This document shows, piece by piece, positions 35,600 through 44,534 of a stretch of 64,000 bases of DNA. Numbering within the stretch: the first letter of the stretch is position 1; each line of letters starts with the position of its first letter. The stretch covers positions 1,612,001 through 1,676,000 of the forward strand of contig NC_015723.1 in the NCBI RefSeq assembly GCF_000219215.1. The letters run 5' to 3'. This stretch comes from Cupriavidus necator N-1. GTDB lineage: Bacteria > Pseudomonadota > Gammaproteobacteria > Burkholderiales > Burkholderiaceae. The notes beneath the pieces were generated by a model, which was given only the letters and a program-made list of their open reading frames with translations, made no database searches and was not told where the DNA came from. The position numbers and the translations under genes are program-made.

Positions 35600-37048
35600 A
35601 TGCTGAACCTCCAGGACTCCTCTCTGCTGCGGCAGCAGTGCTATATCGACGGCCGCTGGGTCGACGGCGAGCGCCGCATCGACGTCACCAACCCAGCCAC
35701 CGGCGAGCGCGTGGGACAGGTCCCGCAACTGGGCGCCGAGGAAACCCGCCAGGCCATCGAGGCTGCCAACCGCGCGCTGCCGGCCTGGCGCGCCCGCACC
35801 GCCAAGGAGCGCTCGGCGCTGCTGCGCAAATGGTTCGAACTGATCATGGCCAGCCAGGAAGACCTGGCGCGCATCATGACCGCCGAACAGGGCAAGCCGA
35901 TCGCCGAAGCGCGTGGCGAAATCGCCTACGCGGCCTCGTTTATCGAATGGTTTGCCGAGGAAGGCAAGCGCGTCTATGGCGACACCATTCCGGCGCCGGT
36001 CAGCAACCAGCGCATTGTCGTGACCAAGGAACCGGTGGGGGTATGCGCGGCCATCACGCCGTGGAATTTTCCCGCTGCCATGATCACGCGCAAGGCCGGC
36101 CCGGCCCTGGCGGTGGGTTGCACCATGGTGCTCAAGCCGGCATCGCAAACCCCGCTGACAGCGCTGGCGCTGGTGGCCCTGGCCGAGCGCGCGGGCATCC
36201 CGGCCGGGGTGCTGTCGGTGGTGACCGGCTCGGCCGGCGCCATCGGCGGCGAGATGAGCAGCAACCCGCTGGTGCGCAAGCTCACCTTCACCGGGTCGAC
36301 CGAGGTTGGCCGCATGCTGATGGCCCAGACCGCGTCGACGATCAAGAAGGTGTCGATGGAACTGGGCGGCAATGCGCCCTTTATCGTGTTCGACGATGCC
36401 GACCTGGACGCGGCGGTGGAAGGCGCGATCGTGTCCAAGTACCGCAATGCCGGCCAGACCTGCGTCTGCGCCAACCGCATCTACGTGCAGGCGGGCGTGT
36501 ATGAGGCGTTTGCGCAGAAGCTGGTGGCGGCAGTGGCGGCCCTGAAGGTCGGCAACGGCATGGACGATGGCGTGCGCATCGGCCCGCTGATCGACGACAA
36601 GGCCGTGGCCAAGGTGGAAGAGCATATCGCCGACGCGCTCGGCAAGGGCGCGCGCCTGCTGCAGGGCGGCCAGCGCCATGCGCTGGGGCATTCTTTCTTC
36701 CAGCCGACCGTACTGGCCGACGTCGGCCCCGGCATGCTGGTCGCGCACGAGGAAACCTTCGGCCCGCTGGCGCCGCTGTTCCGCTTCGAAACCGAGGATG
36801 ATGTCGTCGCCATGGCCAACGACACCGAGTTCGGCCTGGCCAGCTACTTCTATGCCCGCGACCTGGGCCGCGTCTGGCGCGTCTCCGAACGCCTGGAATA
36901 CGGCATGGTGGGCGTCAATACCGGCCTGATCTCCAACGAGGTGGCACCGTTCGGCGGCGTCAAGCAGTCTGGCGTGGGCCGCGAGGGCTCGCACTACGGC
37001 ATCGAGGATTATCTGGTCATCAAGTACACCTGCATGGCCGGTATCTGA
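35600..37048 (+). CDS. gabD: NAD(P)-dependent succinate-semialdehyde dehydrogenase
   Basis: 482 residues from the ATG at 35600. It carries the aldehyde dehydrogenase hallmarks: ITPWNFPAAMITRKAGPALA for cofactor, FTGSTEVGR, catalytic Glu254 in MELGGNAPF and Cys288 in GQTCVCANR. The GQTCVCANR context and the ITRKAGPALAVGC stretch are typical of the GabD class, which oxidises succinate semialdehyde to succinate. No GABA transaminase is adjacent, so the exact aldehyde remains open. It is intact, unlike the dehydrogenase at 32070. Confidence 0.85.
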   Translation: MLNLQDSSLLRQQCYIDGRWVDGERRIDVTNPATGERVGQVPQLGAEETRQAIEAANRALPAWRARTAKERSALLRKWFELIMASQEDLARIMTAEQGKPIAEARGEIAYAASFIEWFAEEGKRVYGDTIPAPVSNQRIVVTKEPVGVCAAITPWNFPAAMITRKAGPALAVGCTMVLKPASQTPLTALALVALAERAGIPAGVLSVVTGSAGAIGGEMSSNPLVRKLTFTGSTEVGRMLMAQTASTIKKVSMELGGNAPFIVFDDADLDAAVEGAIVSKYRNAGQTCVCANRIYVQAGVYEAFAQKLVAAVAALKVGNGMDDGVRIGPLIDDKAVAKVEEHIADALGKGARLLQGGQRHALGHSFFQPTVLADVGPGMLVAHEETFGPLAPLFRFETEDDVVAMANDTEFGLASYFYARDLGRVWRVSERLEYGMVGVNTGLISNEVAPFGGVKQSGVGREGSHYGIEDYLVIKYTCMAGI

Positions 37049-37077
37049 CCTGGCCGCGCCTTAGAACCTCTTAGCAC

Positions 37078-37097
37078 GCCGTGTCCGCGCACACGGC
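37078..37097. terminator. Hairpin between convergent genes
   Basis: GCCGTGT-CCGCGC-ACACGGC is a perfect seven-pair stem 29 bases after the dehydrogenase stop and before the convergent unknown gene. There is no T-tract, so it may be a bidirectional, factor-dependent stop. Confidence 0.4.
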
Positions 37098-37149
37098 GCG
37101 CCGGGGCTCGGGGCACCTCCGGCAGGTGTCGCGAAAGCACGCGATCCGG

Positions 37150-37872
37150 TCATGGACACGCTACATCTGCTCCAGCTGGTAGCTGGCGCGCAGCGCTGTA
37201 GCAGGTGCCGAACTCATACAGGGCGCCATCCGCCGCGCGAGACAGTCCTTCCAATGCCTGCGCCAGCTCCCGCCCTTCCACGCTGCGGTGGCGGCGCAGG
37301 CGCCAGGACAGAGGCTCCTGGCCCTGCGCAAGCAGGCTCTGCTCAAGATAGCCAAGCTGCTCGGCAACGGCCTGCGCGCCATGCAGCGCCGACAGGTAGG
37401 CACACACCACCGCGAGCCGCTGGTTCATCTCACCGCCCCGGCCCAGCAGTTCGCGCGCACAGGTACGCAGGGTATCCGCGTCGAACGATTTGCCTTCGTC
37501 GGCGGCCTCCTGCGCATAGGCGGCCAGCGGCAGCACCGTGACTGCCAGCCCTGGCGGCAGCACGCTGGTGAAACGGCTGGCGATGGCGTGCTGCAACGTG
37601 CTGTCCAGTTCGCAGCAGGTCGGCACAGCGGCATCGACATAGAATTCCAGCGCCGGCAGCCGCCCGTGGCCCATCGACACCACGGCACGCGCAGGCGGGT
37701 GCCCGGCCATCGCAAGCACCTCGAGGCCGGCCTCGACACAGCGCTGCTCATCGGGCTCTGCCCCCAGTGCCTGGACAATATCCTGCATCTGCAGCGTGCC
37801 CGTGATTTCCATGCGGGTAGCCCCGGGCAGGTGGTCCCCCTGCGGCCGGGGTCGGTCGCCATTCGCTTCCAT
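37150..37872 (-). CDS. Hypothetical protein (240 aa)
   Basis: I do not recognise this protein. It is soluble, with no signal or membrane segment, alternating acidic and hydrophobic helices and a few cysteines, including CCELD near residue 86. A shorter start is possible at 37812 (MEITGTLQMQ). It lies 51 bases downstream of a small cysteine-rich gene on the same strand, so the two may be co-transcribed and divergent from the hybrid kinase. Codon use is ordinary for the window. Confidence 0.55.
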   Translation of the reverse strand: MEANGDRPRPQGDHLPGATRMEITGTLQMQDIVQALGAEPDEQRCVEAGLEVLAMAGHPPARAVVSMGHGRLPALEFYVDAAVPTCCELDSTLQHAIASRFTSVLPPGLAVTVLPLAAYAQEAADEGKSFDADTLRTCARELLGRGGEMNQRLAVVCAYLSALHGAQAVAEQLGYLEQSLLAQGQEPLSWRLRRHRSVEGRELAQALEGLSRAADGALYEFGTCYSAARQLPAGADVACP

Positions 37873-37923
37873 TCGACTTGCGTCATCGCATTGCCCGTCA
37901 TACAGCCTCCGATTTTGGTTCCA

Positions 37924-38205
37924 CTACCCGCGCTGCGCGGCCATCACGATTGCCGCGTGCATGTTCTGCAGGGCATGCAATGGTTCGGCGCCGGTCAGCG
38001 CGGCCAGCAGCATGCTGTCTTCCAGCCGGAAACGGCACAGCACCAGGTACAGGCACTGGCCTTTGCGCAGGCGCACCGTGCGCTGGATGCCCTGGGCGCC
38101 GCCCGGCAGCCCCCGTGCGCCTCCCAGGCAGAAGCGGGCCAGATGGCAACCTGCGCTGCACGGCATGCCGTCGCACGGCAGGTGGCATTCGTCTAACTGT
38201 GTCAT
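37924..38205 (-). CDS. Small cysteine-rich protein, possibly a truncated FNR-like N-terminus
   Basis: 93 residues from the ATG at 38205. Cysteines at 7, 11, 16, 20 and 26 are followed by a KGQCLY segment starting at residue 48. The C-x3-C-x5-C run and the KGQ that follows recall the cluster-binding start of FNR regulators, but the rest of the sensor and DNA-binding domains is absent. Alternatively it is an unrelated metal-binding protein. It reads away from the hybrid kinase gene and toward an unknown gene. Confidence 0.4.
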   Translation of the reverse strand: MTQLDECHLPCDGMPCSAGCHLARFCLGGARGLPGGAQGIQRTVRLRKGQCLYLVLCRFRLEDSMLLAALTGAEPLHALQNMHAAIVMAAQRG

Positions 38206-38454
38206 TGGCGCCCCTGGACGGAAGACCTGAAAGCCCTTCTGCCACCATTCTATGGAGCCAGCTTCTGCGGGCAATCCGCACATTCTGATTTGCCGTACGG
38301 AAGCTTCCGATCCTGAGCCGCGCCCGGGGCGCCTCCTGCCGCACCGGCATCCCGGCGATTCGCCCTGCCAGGCTGCGGGCGGGGGTATCCTTGCTGCAAT
38401 ACCAGGACCGGATGCGCTGGCGGCCACGCCGGCAGGACGCGTTCAGGACATGCC

Positions 38455-40452
38455 ATGACAAGACACCCCGACGACCCGCAGCAACCTGCCGGAAGCGCAC
38501 CTCGCCCCGACGCTGGCGAGCCATCGGGCGGGCGTTCGCACGACATCCGGGCCGACCTGCTGCCGGATGTGCCTTACCAGACCCTGGTGGACTCCGTTCA
38601 GGACTACGCCATCTTCACGCTTGACGTCGGCGGCCATGTCTCCAGCTGGAACAAGGGCGCGGCGCGCATCAAGGGCTATGCCCGCGAGGAGATCCTGGGC
38701 AAGCACTTCTCGCAGTTCTACACGCCGGATGCGATCGCCCGGAACTGGCCGCAAGCCGAGCTGAAGGCCGCGGCCGAACTGGGCCGGTTCGAGGACGAGG
38801 GGTGGCGCGTGCGCAAGGACGGCAGCCGCTTCTGGGCCAACGTCGTCATCACCGCCCTGAAGGACGCCGAGGGCCGGCTGATCGGCTTCGCCAAGGTCAC
38901 GCGGGACATGACCGAGCGGCGCCGTGCCGCCGAGGCCCTGCGCCAGAGCGAAGAGACCCTGCGGCTGCTGGTGGAGGGGGTCAAGGATTACGCCATCTTC
39001 ATGCTCGATCCCGACGGCCATATCGTCAGCTGGAATTCCGGTGCTTCTTATATCAAGGGCTACCGCCGCGACGAGATCATCGGCCGTCATTTCTCGGTGT
39101 TCTATCCGCAGGAGGATGTCGCCGCCGGCAAGCCGTCACGGCACCTGGCGCTGGCGCGGCGGGTCGGGCGCGTGGAGGACGAAGGCTGGCGCGTGCGCAA
39201 GGATGGCTCGCTGTTCTGGGCCAATGTCACCCTGACAGCGGTTTACGACGAGTCACGCACGCTGCGCGGCTTTGCCAAGGTGACGCGGGACATGAGCGAG
39301 CGCCGCCGCCGCGAAGAGCTGGAACGCTCCAGCCAGCGCATGAATGAGTTCCTTGCCACGCTTTCGCACGAACTGCGCAATCCGCTGGCGCCGGTGCACA
39401 GCGCGCTGGCGGCGATGCGGCTGGCGCCGCAGGACGCGGCGCTGGCAAACCGGAGCCTGGCCATGATCGAGCGCCAGGTGACCCACCTGAGCCGGTTGGT
39501 GGACGACCTGCTCGACATCGGGCGCATCACCTCCGGCCGGATCGAGCTGCGCATGGAGCCGGTCGAGTTCAACGAGATCATCGCGCTGGGCATCGAGGCA
39601 GCGCGGCCGGCGCTGGATGCCAAGTTGCAGTGCGTCGACGTGCAGACCCATGCCGGCTCGATCCCGATGCACGCCGACAAGACGCGGCTGGTGCAGGTCA
39701 TGCAGAACCTGGTGCTCAATGCGTCGAAGTTCTCGCCGCCCGGGTCGTCGGTGACGATCGCCACCACGATCCAGAACCGCACACTGCAGGTCCAGGTGAA
39801 GGACCAGGGCCGCGGCATCGGGCCACACGCCATCGACGACATCTTCAACCTGTTCATGCAGGAAAGCCGCCCGGGCGCCGACGTGCAGGGAGGGCTGGGC
39901 ATCGGCCTGTCGCTGTGCCGGTCGCTGGTAGAGCTGCACGGCGGCACCATCGATGCCGCCAGTGCCGGGCCGGGACAAGGCAGCACCTTCACGCTGCGCC
40001 TGCCGCTGCCGGCCTCGCGCAAGGAAGACGCCCGCCCGGGCGCAGCACTGCCGGCCCAGGCTCCGGTTGCGCCCGAGCTGCAGGCGCAGCGCATCCTGCT
40101 GGTCGACGACAACCGCGACGCCGCCGACAGCCTGGCCATGCTGCTGGAACTGTGCGGCCACGAGGTGACCATTGCCTATGACGGCGCCGAGGCCCTGCAC
40201 GTGGCGCCGCGCTGCCGCCCGCATATCGCGCTGATCGACCTGGCCATGCCCGGCATGGACGGCTTCGAGGTGGTGCGCGCCATGCGCGGCCTGGCCGGCA
40301 CCGAGCTGACCCGCTTCGTGGCGCTGACCGGCTTCGGCCAGCCGGCGGACCGGCAGCACACCGAGGCAGCCGGCTTCGACGCGCACCTGGTCAAGCCGGT
40401 GGAGCTGGAAACGCTGTTCGGCACCATCGCCCGGCTGCGCCAGCCGGAGTGA
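38455..40452 (+). CDS. Hybrid sensor histidine kinase: PAS-PAS-HisKA-HATPase-REC
   Basis: 665 residues, cytoplasmic. Two PAS domains at about 40-155 and 170-290 are similar to each other (both contain YAIFxLD, SWNxGA, IKGY and GWRVRKDGS), suggesting internal duplication. The phosphoacceptor is His305 in SHELRNP; the ATPase domain shows NASKFSP (N box), DQGRGIG and GGLGIGLSL. The C-terminal receiver has Asp595 in LIDLAMPGMDG and the acidic VDDN. No output domain is attached, so it signals to a separate phosphotransfer or response protein not found here. The PAS domains could bind haem, flavin or a ligand. Confidence 0.93.
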   Translation: MTRHPDDPQQPAGSAPRPDAGEPSGGRSHDIRADLLPDVPYQTLVDSVQDYAIFTLDVGGHVSSWNKGAARIKGYAREEILGKHFSQFYTPDAIARNWPQAELKAAAELGRFEDEGWRVRKDGSRFWANVVITALKDAEGRLIGFAKVTRDMTERRRAAEALRQSEETLRLLVEGVKDYAIFMLDPDGHIVSWNSGASYIKGYRRDEIIGRHFSVFYPQEDVAAGKPSRHLALARRVGRVEDEGWRVRKDGSLFWANVTLTAVYDESRTLRGFAKVTRDMSERRRREELERSSQRMNEFLATLSHELRNPLAPVHSALAAMRLAPQDAALANRSLAMIERQVTHLSRLVDDLLDIGRITSGRIELRMEPVEFNEIIALGIEAARPALDAKLQCVDVQTHAGSIPMHADKTRLVQVMQNLVLNASKFSPPGSSVTIATTIQNRTLQVQVKDQGRGIGPHAIDDIFNLFMQESRPGADVQGGLGIGLSLCRSLVELHGGTIDAASAGPGQGSTFTLRLPLPASRKEDARPGAALPAQAPVAPELQAQRILLVDDNRDAADSLAMLLELCGHEVTIAYDGAEALHVAPRCRPHIALIDLAMPGMDGFEVVRAMRGLAGTELTRFVALTGFGQPADRQHTEAAGFDAHLVKPVELETLFGTIARLRQPE

Positions 40453-40561
40453 CCCGCTCCGGCACCGAACCCGACCTTCGCCAATCCCAAACACGCGCCT
40501 GCCGGCACTGCGACACACTGACGGCCATTCCATCGCACCAGATCACAGAAAGGAGACAGCG

Positions 40562-41542
40562 ATGCAAGGTTGGATCAGGCGTGCAGCCGCGGGGCTGGTA
40601 TTTGCGTTCACGGCCACGGCCGCCGGTACCGCGCTGGCGGACTATCCCGACAAGCCAGTGCGGCTGGTGGTGCCCTTCCCGCCGGGCGGCGCCACCGACC
40701 TGCTGGCGCGCGAGATCGGCAACGCGCTGTCGGCGCGGCTGCACCAGCCGGTGGTGATCGACAACCGGCCCGGCGCCGGCGGCAACCTGGCGGCCATTGC
40801 GGTGGCGCGGGCCCCGGCCGACGGCTATACGTTGCTGTTCGGCACCTTTGGCTCGCTGGCGGTCAACAAGAGCCTCTATGACAAGCCTGGCTACGATCCG
40901 CTGAAGGATTTCGCACCGGTGGCTTCGGTCGCCTACCTGCCCAACGTGCTGGTGGTGCATCCCAGCGTGCCGGCGCGCACTGTGCAGGAGCTGCTGGCGC
41001 TGGCGCGCAAGGAGCCGGGCAAGCTGACCTACGGCTCGTTCGGCAACGGCTCGTCGTCGCACCTGGCGGGCGAGCTGTTCACCCACCTGGCGGGTGTCAA
41101 TATCACGCACATTCCTTACAAGGGCAGCGCCGCGTCGATGACCGACCTGATCGGCGGGCGCATTACCATGATGTTCGACAGCGTCTCGACCGCGCTGCCG
41201 TATATCCGCGACAACCGCGTGCGCGCGCTGGCGGTGACCACGCAGAAGCCCTCTGACCAGCTCCCCGGCGTGCCCACGCTGGCCGCCGCCGGCGTGCCCG
41301 GGTACGAGCTGACCGCGTGGTTTGGCGTGGTCGCGCCGGCCGGCACGCCCAAAGCCGTGATCGACCGCCTCAACGGCGAGATCGTGGCGGCGCTGAAGCA
41401 GCCGGACCTGGCCGCCAGGCTCGCCAGCCAGGGCACCGTGCCCTTCCCCGCCACGCCGGCCCAGTTCGGCAGCTATATCCGCGCGCAGTACGAGAAGTGG
41501 GACAGCCTGATCAAGTCGGCCAATATCAAGCTGGACAACTGA
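40562..41542 (+). CDS. Bug/TctC-type periplasmic receptor
   Basis: 326 residues after GGAGACAGCG. Signal peptide about residues 1-27 (AAAGLVFAFTATAAGTALA). Landmarks: YPDKPVRLVVPFPPGGATDL, VVIDNRPGAGGNL and the DGYTLLFGTFG stretch. Convergent with the IclR pair and separated from it by a hairpin, and 2 kb from the aromatic-type cassette, whose substrate it may bind. No TctAB genes nearby. Confidence 0.9.
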   Translation: MQGWIRRAAAGLVFAFTATAAGTALADYPDKPVRLVVPFPPGGATDLLAREIGNALSARLHQPVVIDNRPGAGGNLAAIAVARAPADGYTLLFGTFGSLAVNKSLYDKPGYDPLKDFAPVASVAYLPNVLVVHPSVPARTVQELLALARKEPGKLTYGSFGNGSSSHLAGELFTHLAGVNITHIPYKGSAASMTDLIGGRITMMFDSVSTALPYIRDNRVRALAVTTQKPSDQLPGVPTLAAAGVPGYELTAWFGVVAPAGTPKAVIDRLNGEIVAALKQPDLAARLASQGTVPFPATPAQFGSYIRAQYEKWDSLIKSANIKLDN

Positions 41543-41543
41543 T

Positions 41544-41559
41544 GGCCTGAGTTCAGGCC
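41544..41559. terminator. Hairpin between convergent Bug and IclR genes
   Basis: GGCCTGA-GT-TCAGGCC is a perfect seven-pair palindrome right at the junction; its right arm includes the IclR stop codon (41553-41555). No T-tract follows on either strand. The tight position suggests a shared stop for both convergent genes. Confidence 0.45.
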
Positions 41560-42383
41560 GTGTCCGGCGCGCCGAAGCGCCACGACAGCCGCCGCGCCGC
41601 CTGCCCCACCAGCGCGGCAGTGGCGCCTTCGGTGCGGCTGTCAAAGCTGCCGCTCGACCCCATCACGGCAATCACCAGCGCCAGGCTGCCGGTGTGATCG
41701 AACACCGGCGCCGCCAGCGTGTCGATGCCCGGCACCGGGTGGCTCAGCGCATTGTCGAGCCGGGCCGCGCGCACCTGTGCCAGGCGCCCGGCGTAGGCCG
41801 GTGCCAGCTTGCCGCCGGGTTCAAGCACTTCCGCCGCGGCGGCGCCGGCCATGCGCAATTCGTCCTTTTCCAGCAGGCCCGCCAGCACGTTGGCTGGCAG
41901 GTATGCCGCGGCGGTGCGGCCGATCGCGGTATGGACCAGCGACAGCACCGTGCCCACCCGCAGGCTCACGTGCTGCGGCCGCGCCGATTCCTCCAGCCGG
42001 ACCACCGTGGGCCCCAGCGGCCCCAGCACCGCCATGGCCACGCTCAGGCCCGTGGCGCCGGCCAGCTCGACCACCTCCGGTTCCGCCTCGCGCGTCGGCG
42101 ACAGCCGCTGCAGCGCGATCAGTCCCAGCTCCAGCGCCAGCGGTCCGCACAGGTAGTTGCCCGCGGCGTCGCGCGCCAGCAGGCCGGTCTTCTGCAGGCT
42201 GACCAGGTGCGGGAACGCCTTGGCCGGCGGCATGCCCGCGGCCAGCGCCAGGTCGCGCAGCGCCAGCGGCCGGCCGGCAGCCACCAGCGCTGCCAGCAGC
42301 TGGCCGGTGCTGTCCAGCGACTGGATGCCGCGCTGCGGCTTGCTGCCTTCCAGGTCTTGTTGGGCTTCTGTCGCGCGGGTCAT
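41553..42383 (-). CDS. IclR-family transcriptional regulator
   Basis: 276 residues. It has an N-terminal winged helix (QSLDSTGQLLAALVAAGRPL, then LALAAGMPPAKAFPHLVSLQ) and a C-terminal GAF-like effector domain. The gene overlaps the upstream IclR gene by ATGA. The two proteins resemble each other along their whole length, for instance QRGIQS at the start and GPxGPTxVR in the effector domain, and are probably a tandem duplication. Likely target: the divergent MBL/monooxygenase cassette. Confidence 0.9.
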   Translation of the reverse strand: MTRATEAQQDLEGSKPQRGIQSLDSTGQLLAALVAAGRPLALRDLALAAGMPPAKAFPHLVSLQKTGLLARDAAGNYLCGPLALELGLIALQRLSPTREAEPEVVELAGATGLSVAMAVLGPLGPTVVRLEESARPQHVSLRVGTVLSLVHTAIGRTAAAYLPANVLAGLLEKDELRMAGAAAAEVLEPGGKLAPAYAGRLAQVRAARLDNALSHPVPGIDTLAAPVFDHTGSLALVIAVMGSSGSFDSRTEGATAALVGQAARRLSWRFGAPDTA

Positions 42384-43213
42384 GCCGTGCGCTCCTGTTC
42401 ATCGCGCAGCGCGGCGCCGATGTCCGTCGCCGCGGCCAGCAGGGCCTGCGCCGCCGCGCCGCGCCAGTCCACGTCGATGGCACCGGTCGATCCCACCAGC
42501 GTCAGCACCAGTCGCAGCACGCCAGCGGCGTCGAGCACCGGCACGCTGAGGCTGCTGACGGCCGGGCTGGGCGTGTCGATGCTGCGCTCGATGCCGCGCT
42601 CTCGGATCTCTCCCAGGCTGGCGCTGAAGGCGGCCAGGTCGGACCCGGTCGCGCCCGGCTGCTGCGCGCGCCACAGCGGCTGCCACAGTGCCGGCGGCTG
42701 GAAGGCACAGAACACGCGCCCGGTGGCCGTGGCGGCCAGTGCCATCACCGTGCCCACGTGCAGGTTGACATGCAGCGGCGCGCTGGCCGGCACATAGCGC
42801 ACGATGGTCGGGCCCTGCGGCCCGGCAATACTGATTGCCACGCTGAAGCCAGACGCCTGCGCCAGCGCATCCACCCGGGGCTGCGCGGCGCGCCAGGCGG
42901 CGTCCTGCTCCAGGTGCAGCATGCCCAGCTGCAGCGACAGCGGACCGGGCTCGTAGCGGCCGGAGAGGTGGTCGCGCTTGATCAGGCCGAGGCGCGTCAG
43001 GCTGACCAGGTAGGCATGCGCCTGGGCCGGCGCCAGCTGCGCCGCCTCGGCCAGCGCGGCCAGCGGCATTGGCGCGCGCGCGGCGGCCAGCGCCGCCAGC
43101 AGGCGCCCGCCCACCTCCACGCTCTGGATGCCGCGCTGCGCCTTGTCTGCGCGCGCAGCGGGCTCGCCCGCCTGCGTTCCTGCTTCCCCAGCCTTGCGCC
43201 TGGCCATTGCCAT
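42380..43213 (-). CDS. IclR-family transcriptional regulator, paralogue of the next
   Basis: 277 residues from the ATG at 43213; a second ATG two codons on at 43207 is possible. An Arg/Ala-rich leader of about 25 residues precedes the winged helix (QRGIQSVEVGGRLLAALAAA, then LAEAAQLAPAQAHAYLVSLT), and an IclR effector domain follows. Co-translated with its paralogue by a four-base overlap. It is divergent from the MBL gene, with a TAATCA-N9-TGATTA palindrome in the shared AT-rich region, which may be the site of either protein or of a mixed dimer. Confidence 0.9.
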   Translation of the reverse strand: MAMARRKAGEAGTQAGEPAARADKAQRGIQSVEVGGRLLAALAAARAPMPLAALAEAAQLAPAQAHAYLVSLTRLGLIKRDHLSGRYEPGPLSLQLGMLHLEQDAAWRAAQPRVDALAQASGFSVAISIAGPQGPTIVRYVPASAPLHVNLHVGTVMALAATATGRVFCAFQPPALWQPLWRAQQPGATGSDLAAFSASLGEIRERGIERSIDTPSPAVSSLSVPVLDAAGVLRLVLTLVGSTGAIDVDWRGAAAQALLAAATDIGAALRDEQERTA

Positions 43214-43525
43214 CCTGTGTGATCGGAAAACCCGGATATTAATCGAACGCCTCCCCTTGCCGTGCACACAGGGGTTTACCCGCATGACTCTGACCTGCTT
43301 CCGATGGCGCTCGCGGCACGTCCAAGTAATTTGTCATAGGCTAATCATTTAGCTATTGATTAATTTTCCAACGTTTCCTAAGATGGCACTACCCCGTCCG
43401 AACACGGCGACCCACGTCGTGAGACATCCATAGAAACGGGGGCGAGACAGCCCGCGCGGCCAGCGCAACGCAGCCACGTGCCCCGACCGGTGCCGTCTCG
43501 CCTCCCCACACAAAGGAAAGACGCC
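43214..43525. promoter_or_regulatory. Divergent promoter region with IclR operator candidate
   Basis: 312 bases without genes. An AT-rich core at about 43327-43385 contrasts with the surroundings and carries TAATCA-N9-TGATTA at 43342-43362 (perfect arms). IclR-family proteins usually bind such palindromes. The region from 43390 to 43510 is GC-rich leader for the MBL gene, which has AAAGGAAAG as ribosome site. Confidence 0.55.
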
Positions 43526-44485
43526 ATGTCCAAGGCATTCGCATCGCAGGCCGACCTGGAAGCCAAGCAGGTCACCTTCACCCAGCTGTCAGAGAACGCC
43601 TGGGCCTACACCGCCGAAGGCGATCCCAATTCGGGCGTGGTCATTGGCGACGACGGCGTGCTGATCGTCGACACCACCGCCACGCCGGCCATGGCGCAGG
43701 ACCTGATCGCCCGCATCCGCACCATCACCGACAAGCCCATCAAGTACGTGGTGCTGTCGCACTACCACGCGGTGCGCGTGCTGGGCGCGTCGGCCTACTT
43801 TGCCGAGGGCGCGCAGCAGGTCATCGCCAGCCGCGGCACCTACGAGATGATCGTCGAGCGCGGCGAGGCCGACATGAAGTCCGAGATCGAACGCTTCCCG
43901 CGCCTGTTCGCCGGCGTCGAAACCGTGCCCGGCCTGACCTGGCCGACGCTGGTGTTCGAGAAGGAAATCACGCTGTTCCTGGGCAAGCTGGAAGTGCGCA
44001 TCGCCCACCTGGGCTCGGGCCATACCAAAGGCGATACCGTGGTCTGGCTGCCGCAGCAGAAGGTGCTGTTCTCCGGCGACCTGGTCGAATACGACGCTGC
44101 CTGCTACTGCGGCGACGCCCAGCTGGAAGACTGGCCGGCCACGCTGGACGCGCTGCAGGCACTCAAGCCGGAAAAGCTGGTGCCCGGCCGCGGCCCCGCG
44201 CTGACCACGCCGGAGGAAGTGAAGAAGGGCATCGCCTACACCAAGGACTTCGTCACCACGCTGTTCCAGGCCGGCAAGGAAGCCGTGGCCGAGAAGCTCG
44301 ACCTGAAGGCCGCGATGGCGCACACCCGGCGCGCGATGGACCCCAAGTTTGGCCAGGTCTTTATCTACGAGCACTGCCTGCCCTTCGACGTCTCGCGCGC
44401 CTATGACGAGGCCAGCGGTGTCCGCCACCCGCGCATCTGGACCGCCCAGCGCGACCAGGAAATGTGGGCCGCACTGCAGGACTGA
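43526..44485 (+). CDS. MBL-fold metallo-hydrolase-like protein with altered metal motif
   Basis: 319 residues. It has the metallo-beta-lactamase fold: GVLIVDTTATP at the first strands, SHYHAVRV (residues 78-85), HLGSGHTKGD with later metal histidine, and SGDLVEYDAACYCGD. The usual HxHxDH reads His79-Tyr-His81-Ala-Val83-Arg84, so the second-metal aspartate and histidine are replaced, while the first-metal histidines remain. The protein may bind one metal or be non-catalytic. It is the first gene of the cassette with an FAD monooxygenase 49 bases downstream. Confidence 0.85.
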   Translation: MSKAFASQADLEAKQVTFTQLSENAWAYTAEGDPNSGVVIGDDGVLIVDTTATPAMAQDLIARIRTITDKPIKYVVLSHYHAVRVLGASAYFAEGAQQVIASRGTYEMIVERGEADMKSEIERFPRLFAGVETVPGLTWPTLVFEKEITLFLGKLEVRIAHLGSGHTKGDTVVWLPQQKVLFSGDLVEYDAACYCGDAQLEDWPATLDALQALKPEKLVPGRGPALTTPEEVKKGIAYTKDFVTTLFQAGKEAVAEKLDLKAAMAHTRRAMDPKFGQVFIYEHCLPFDVSRAYDEASGVRHPRIWTAQRDQEMWAALQD

Positions 44486-44534
44486 CCTCCAAAAAGAATA
44501 AGTCGGGCAACAAGCTATGGATGGAGACACAGGC

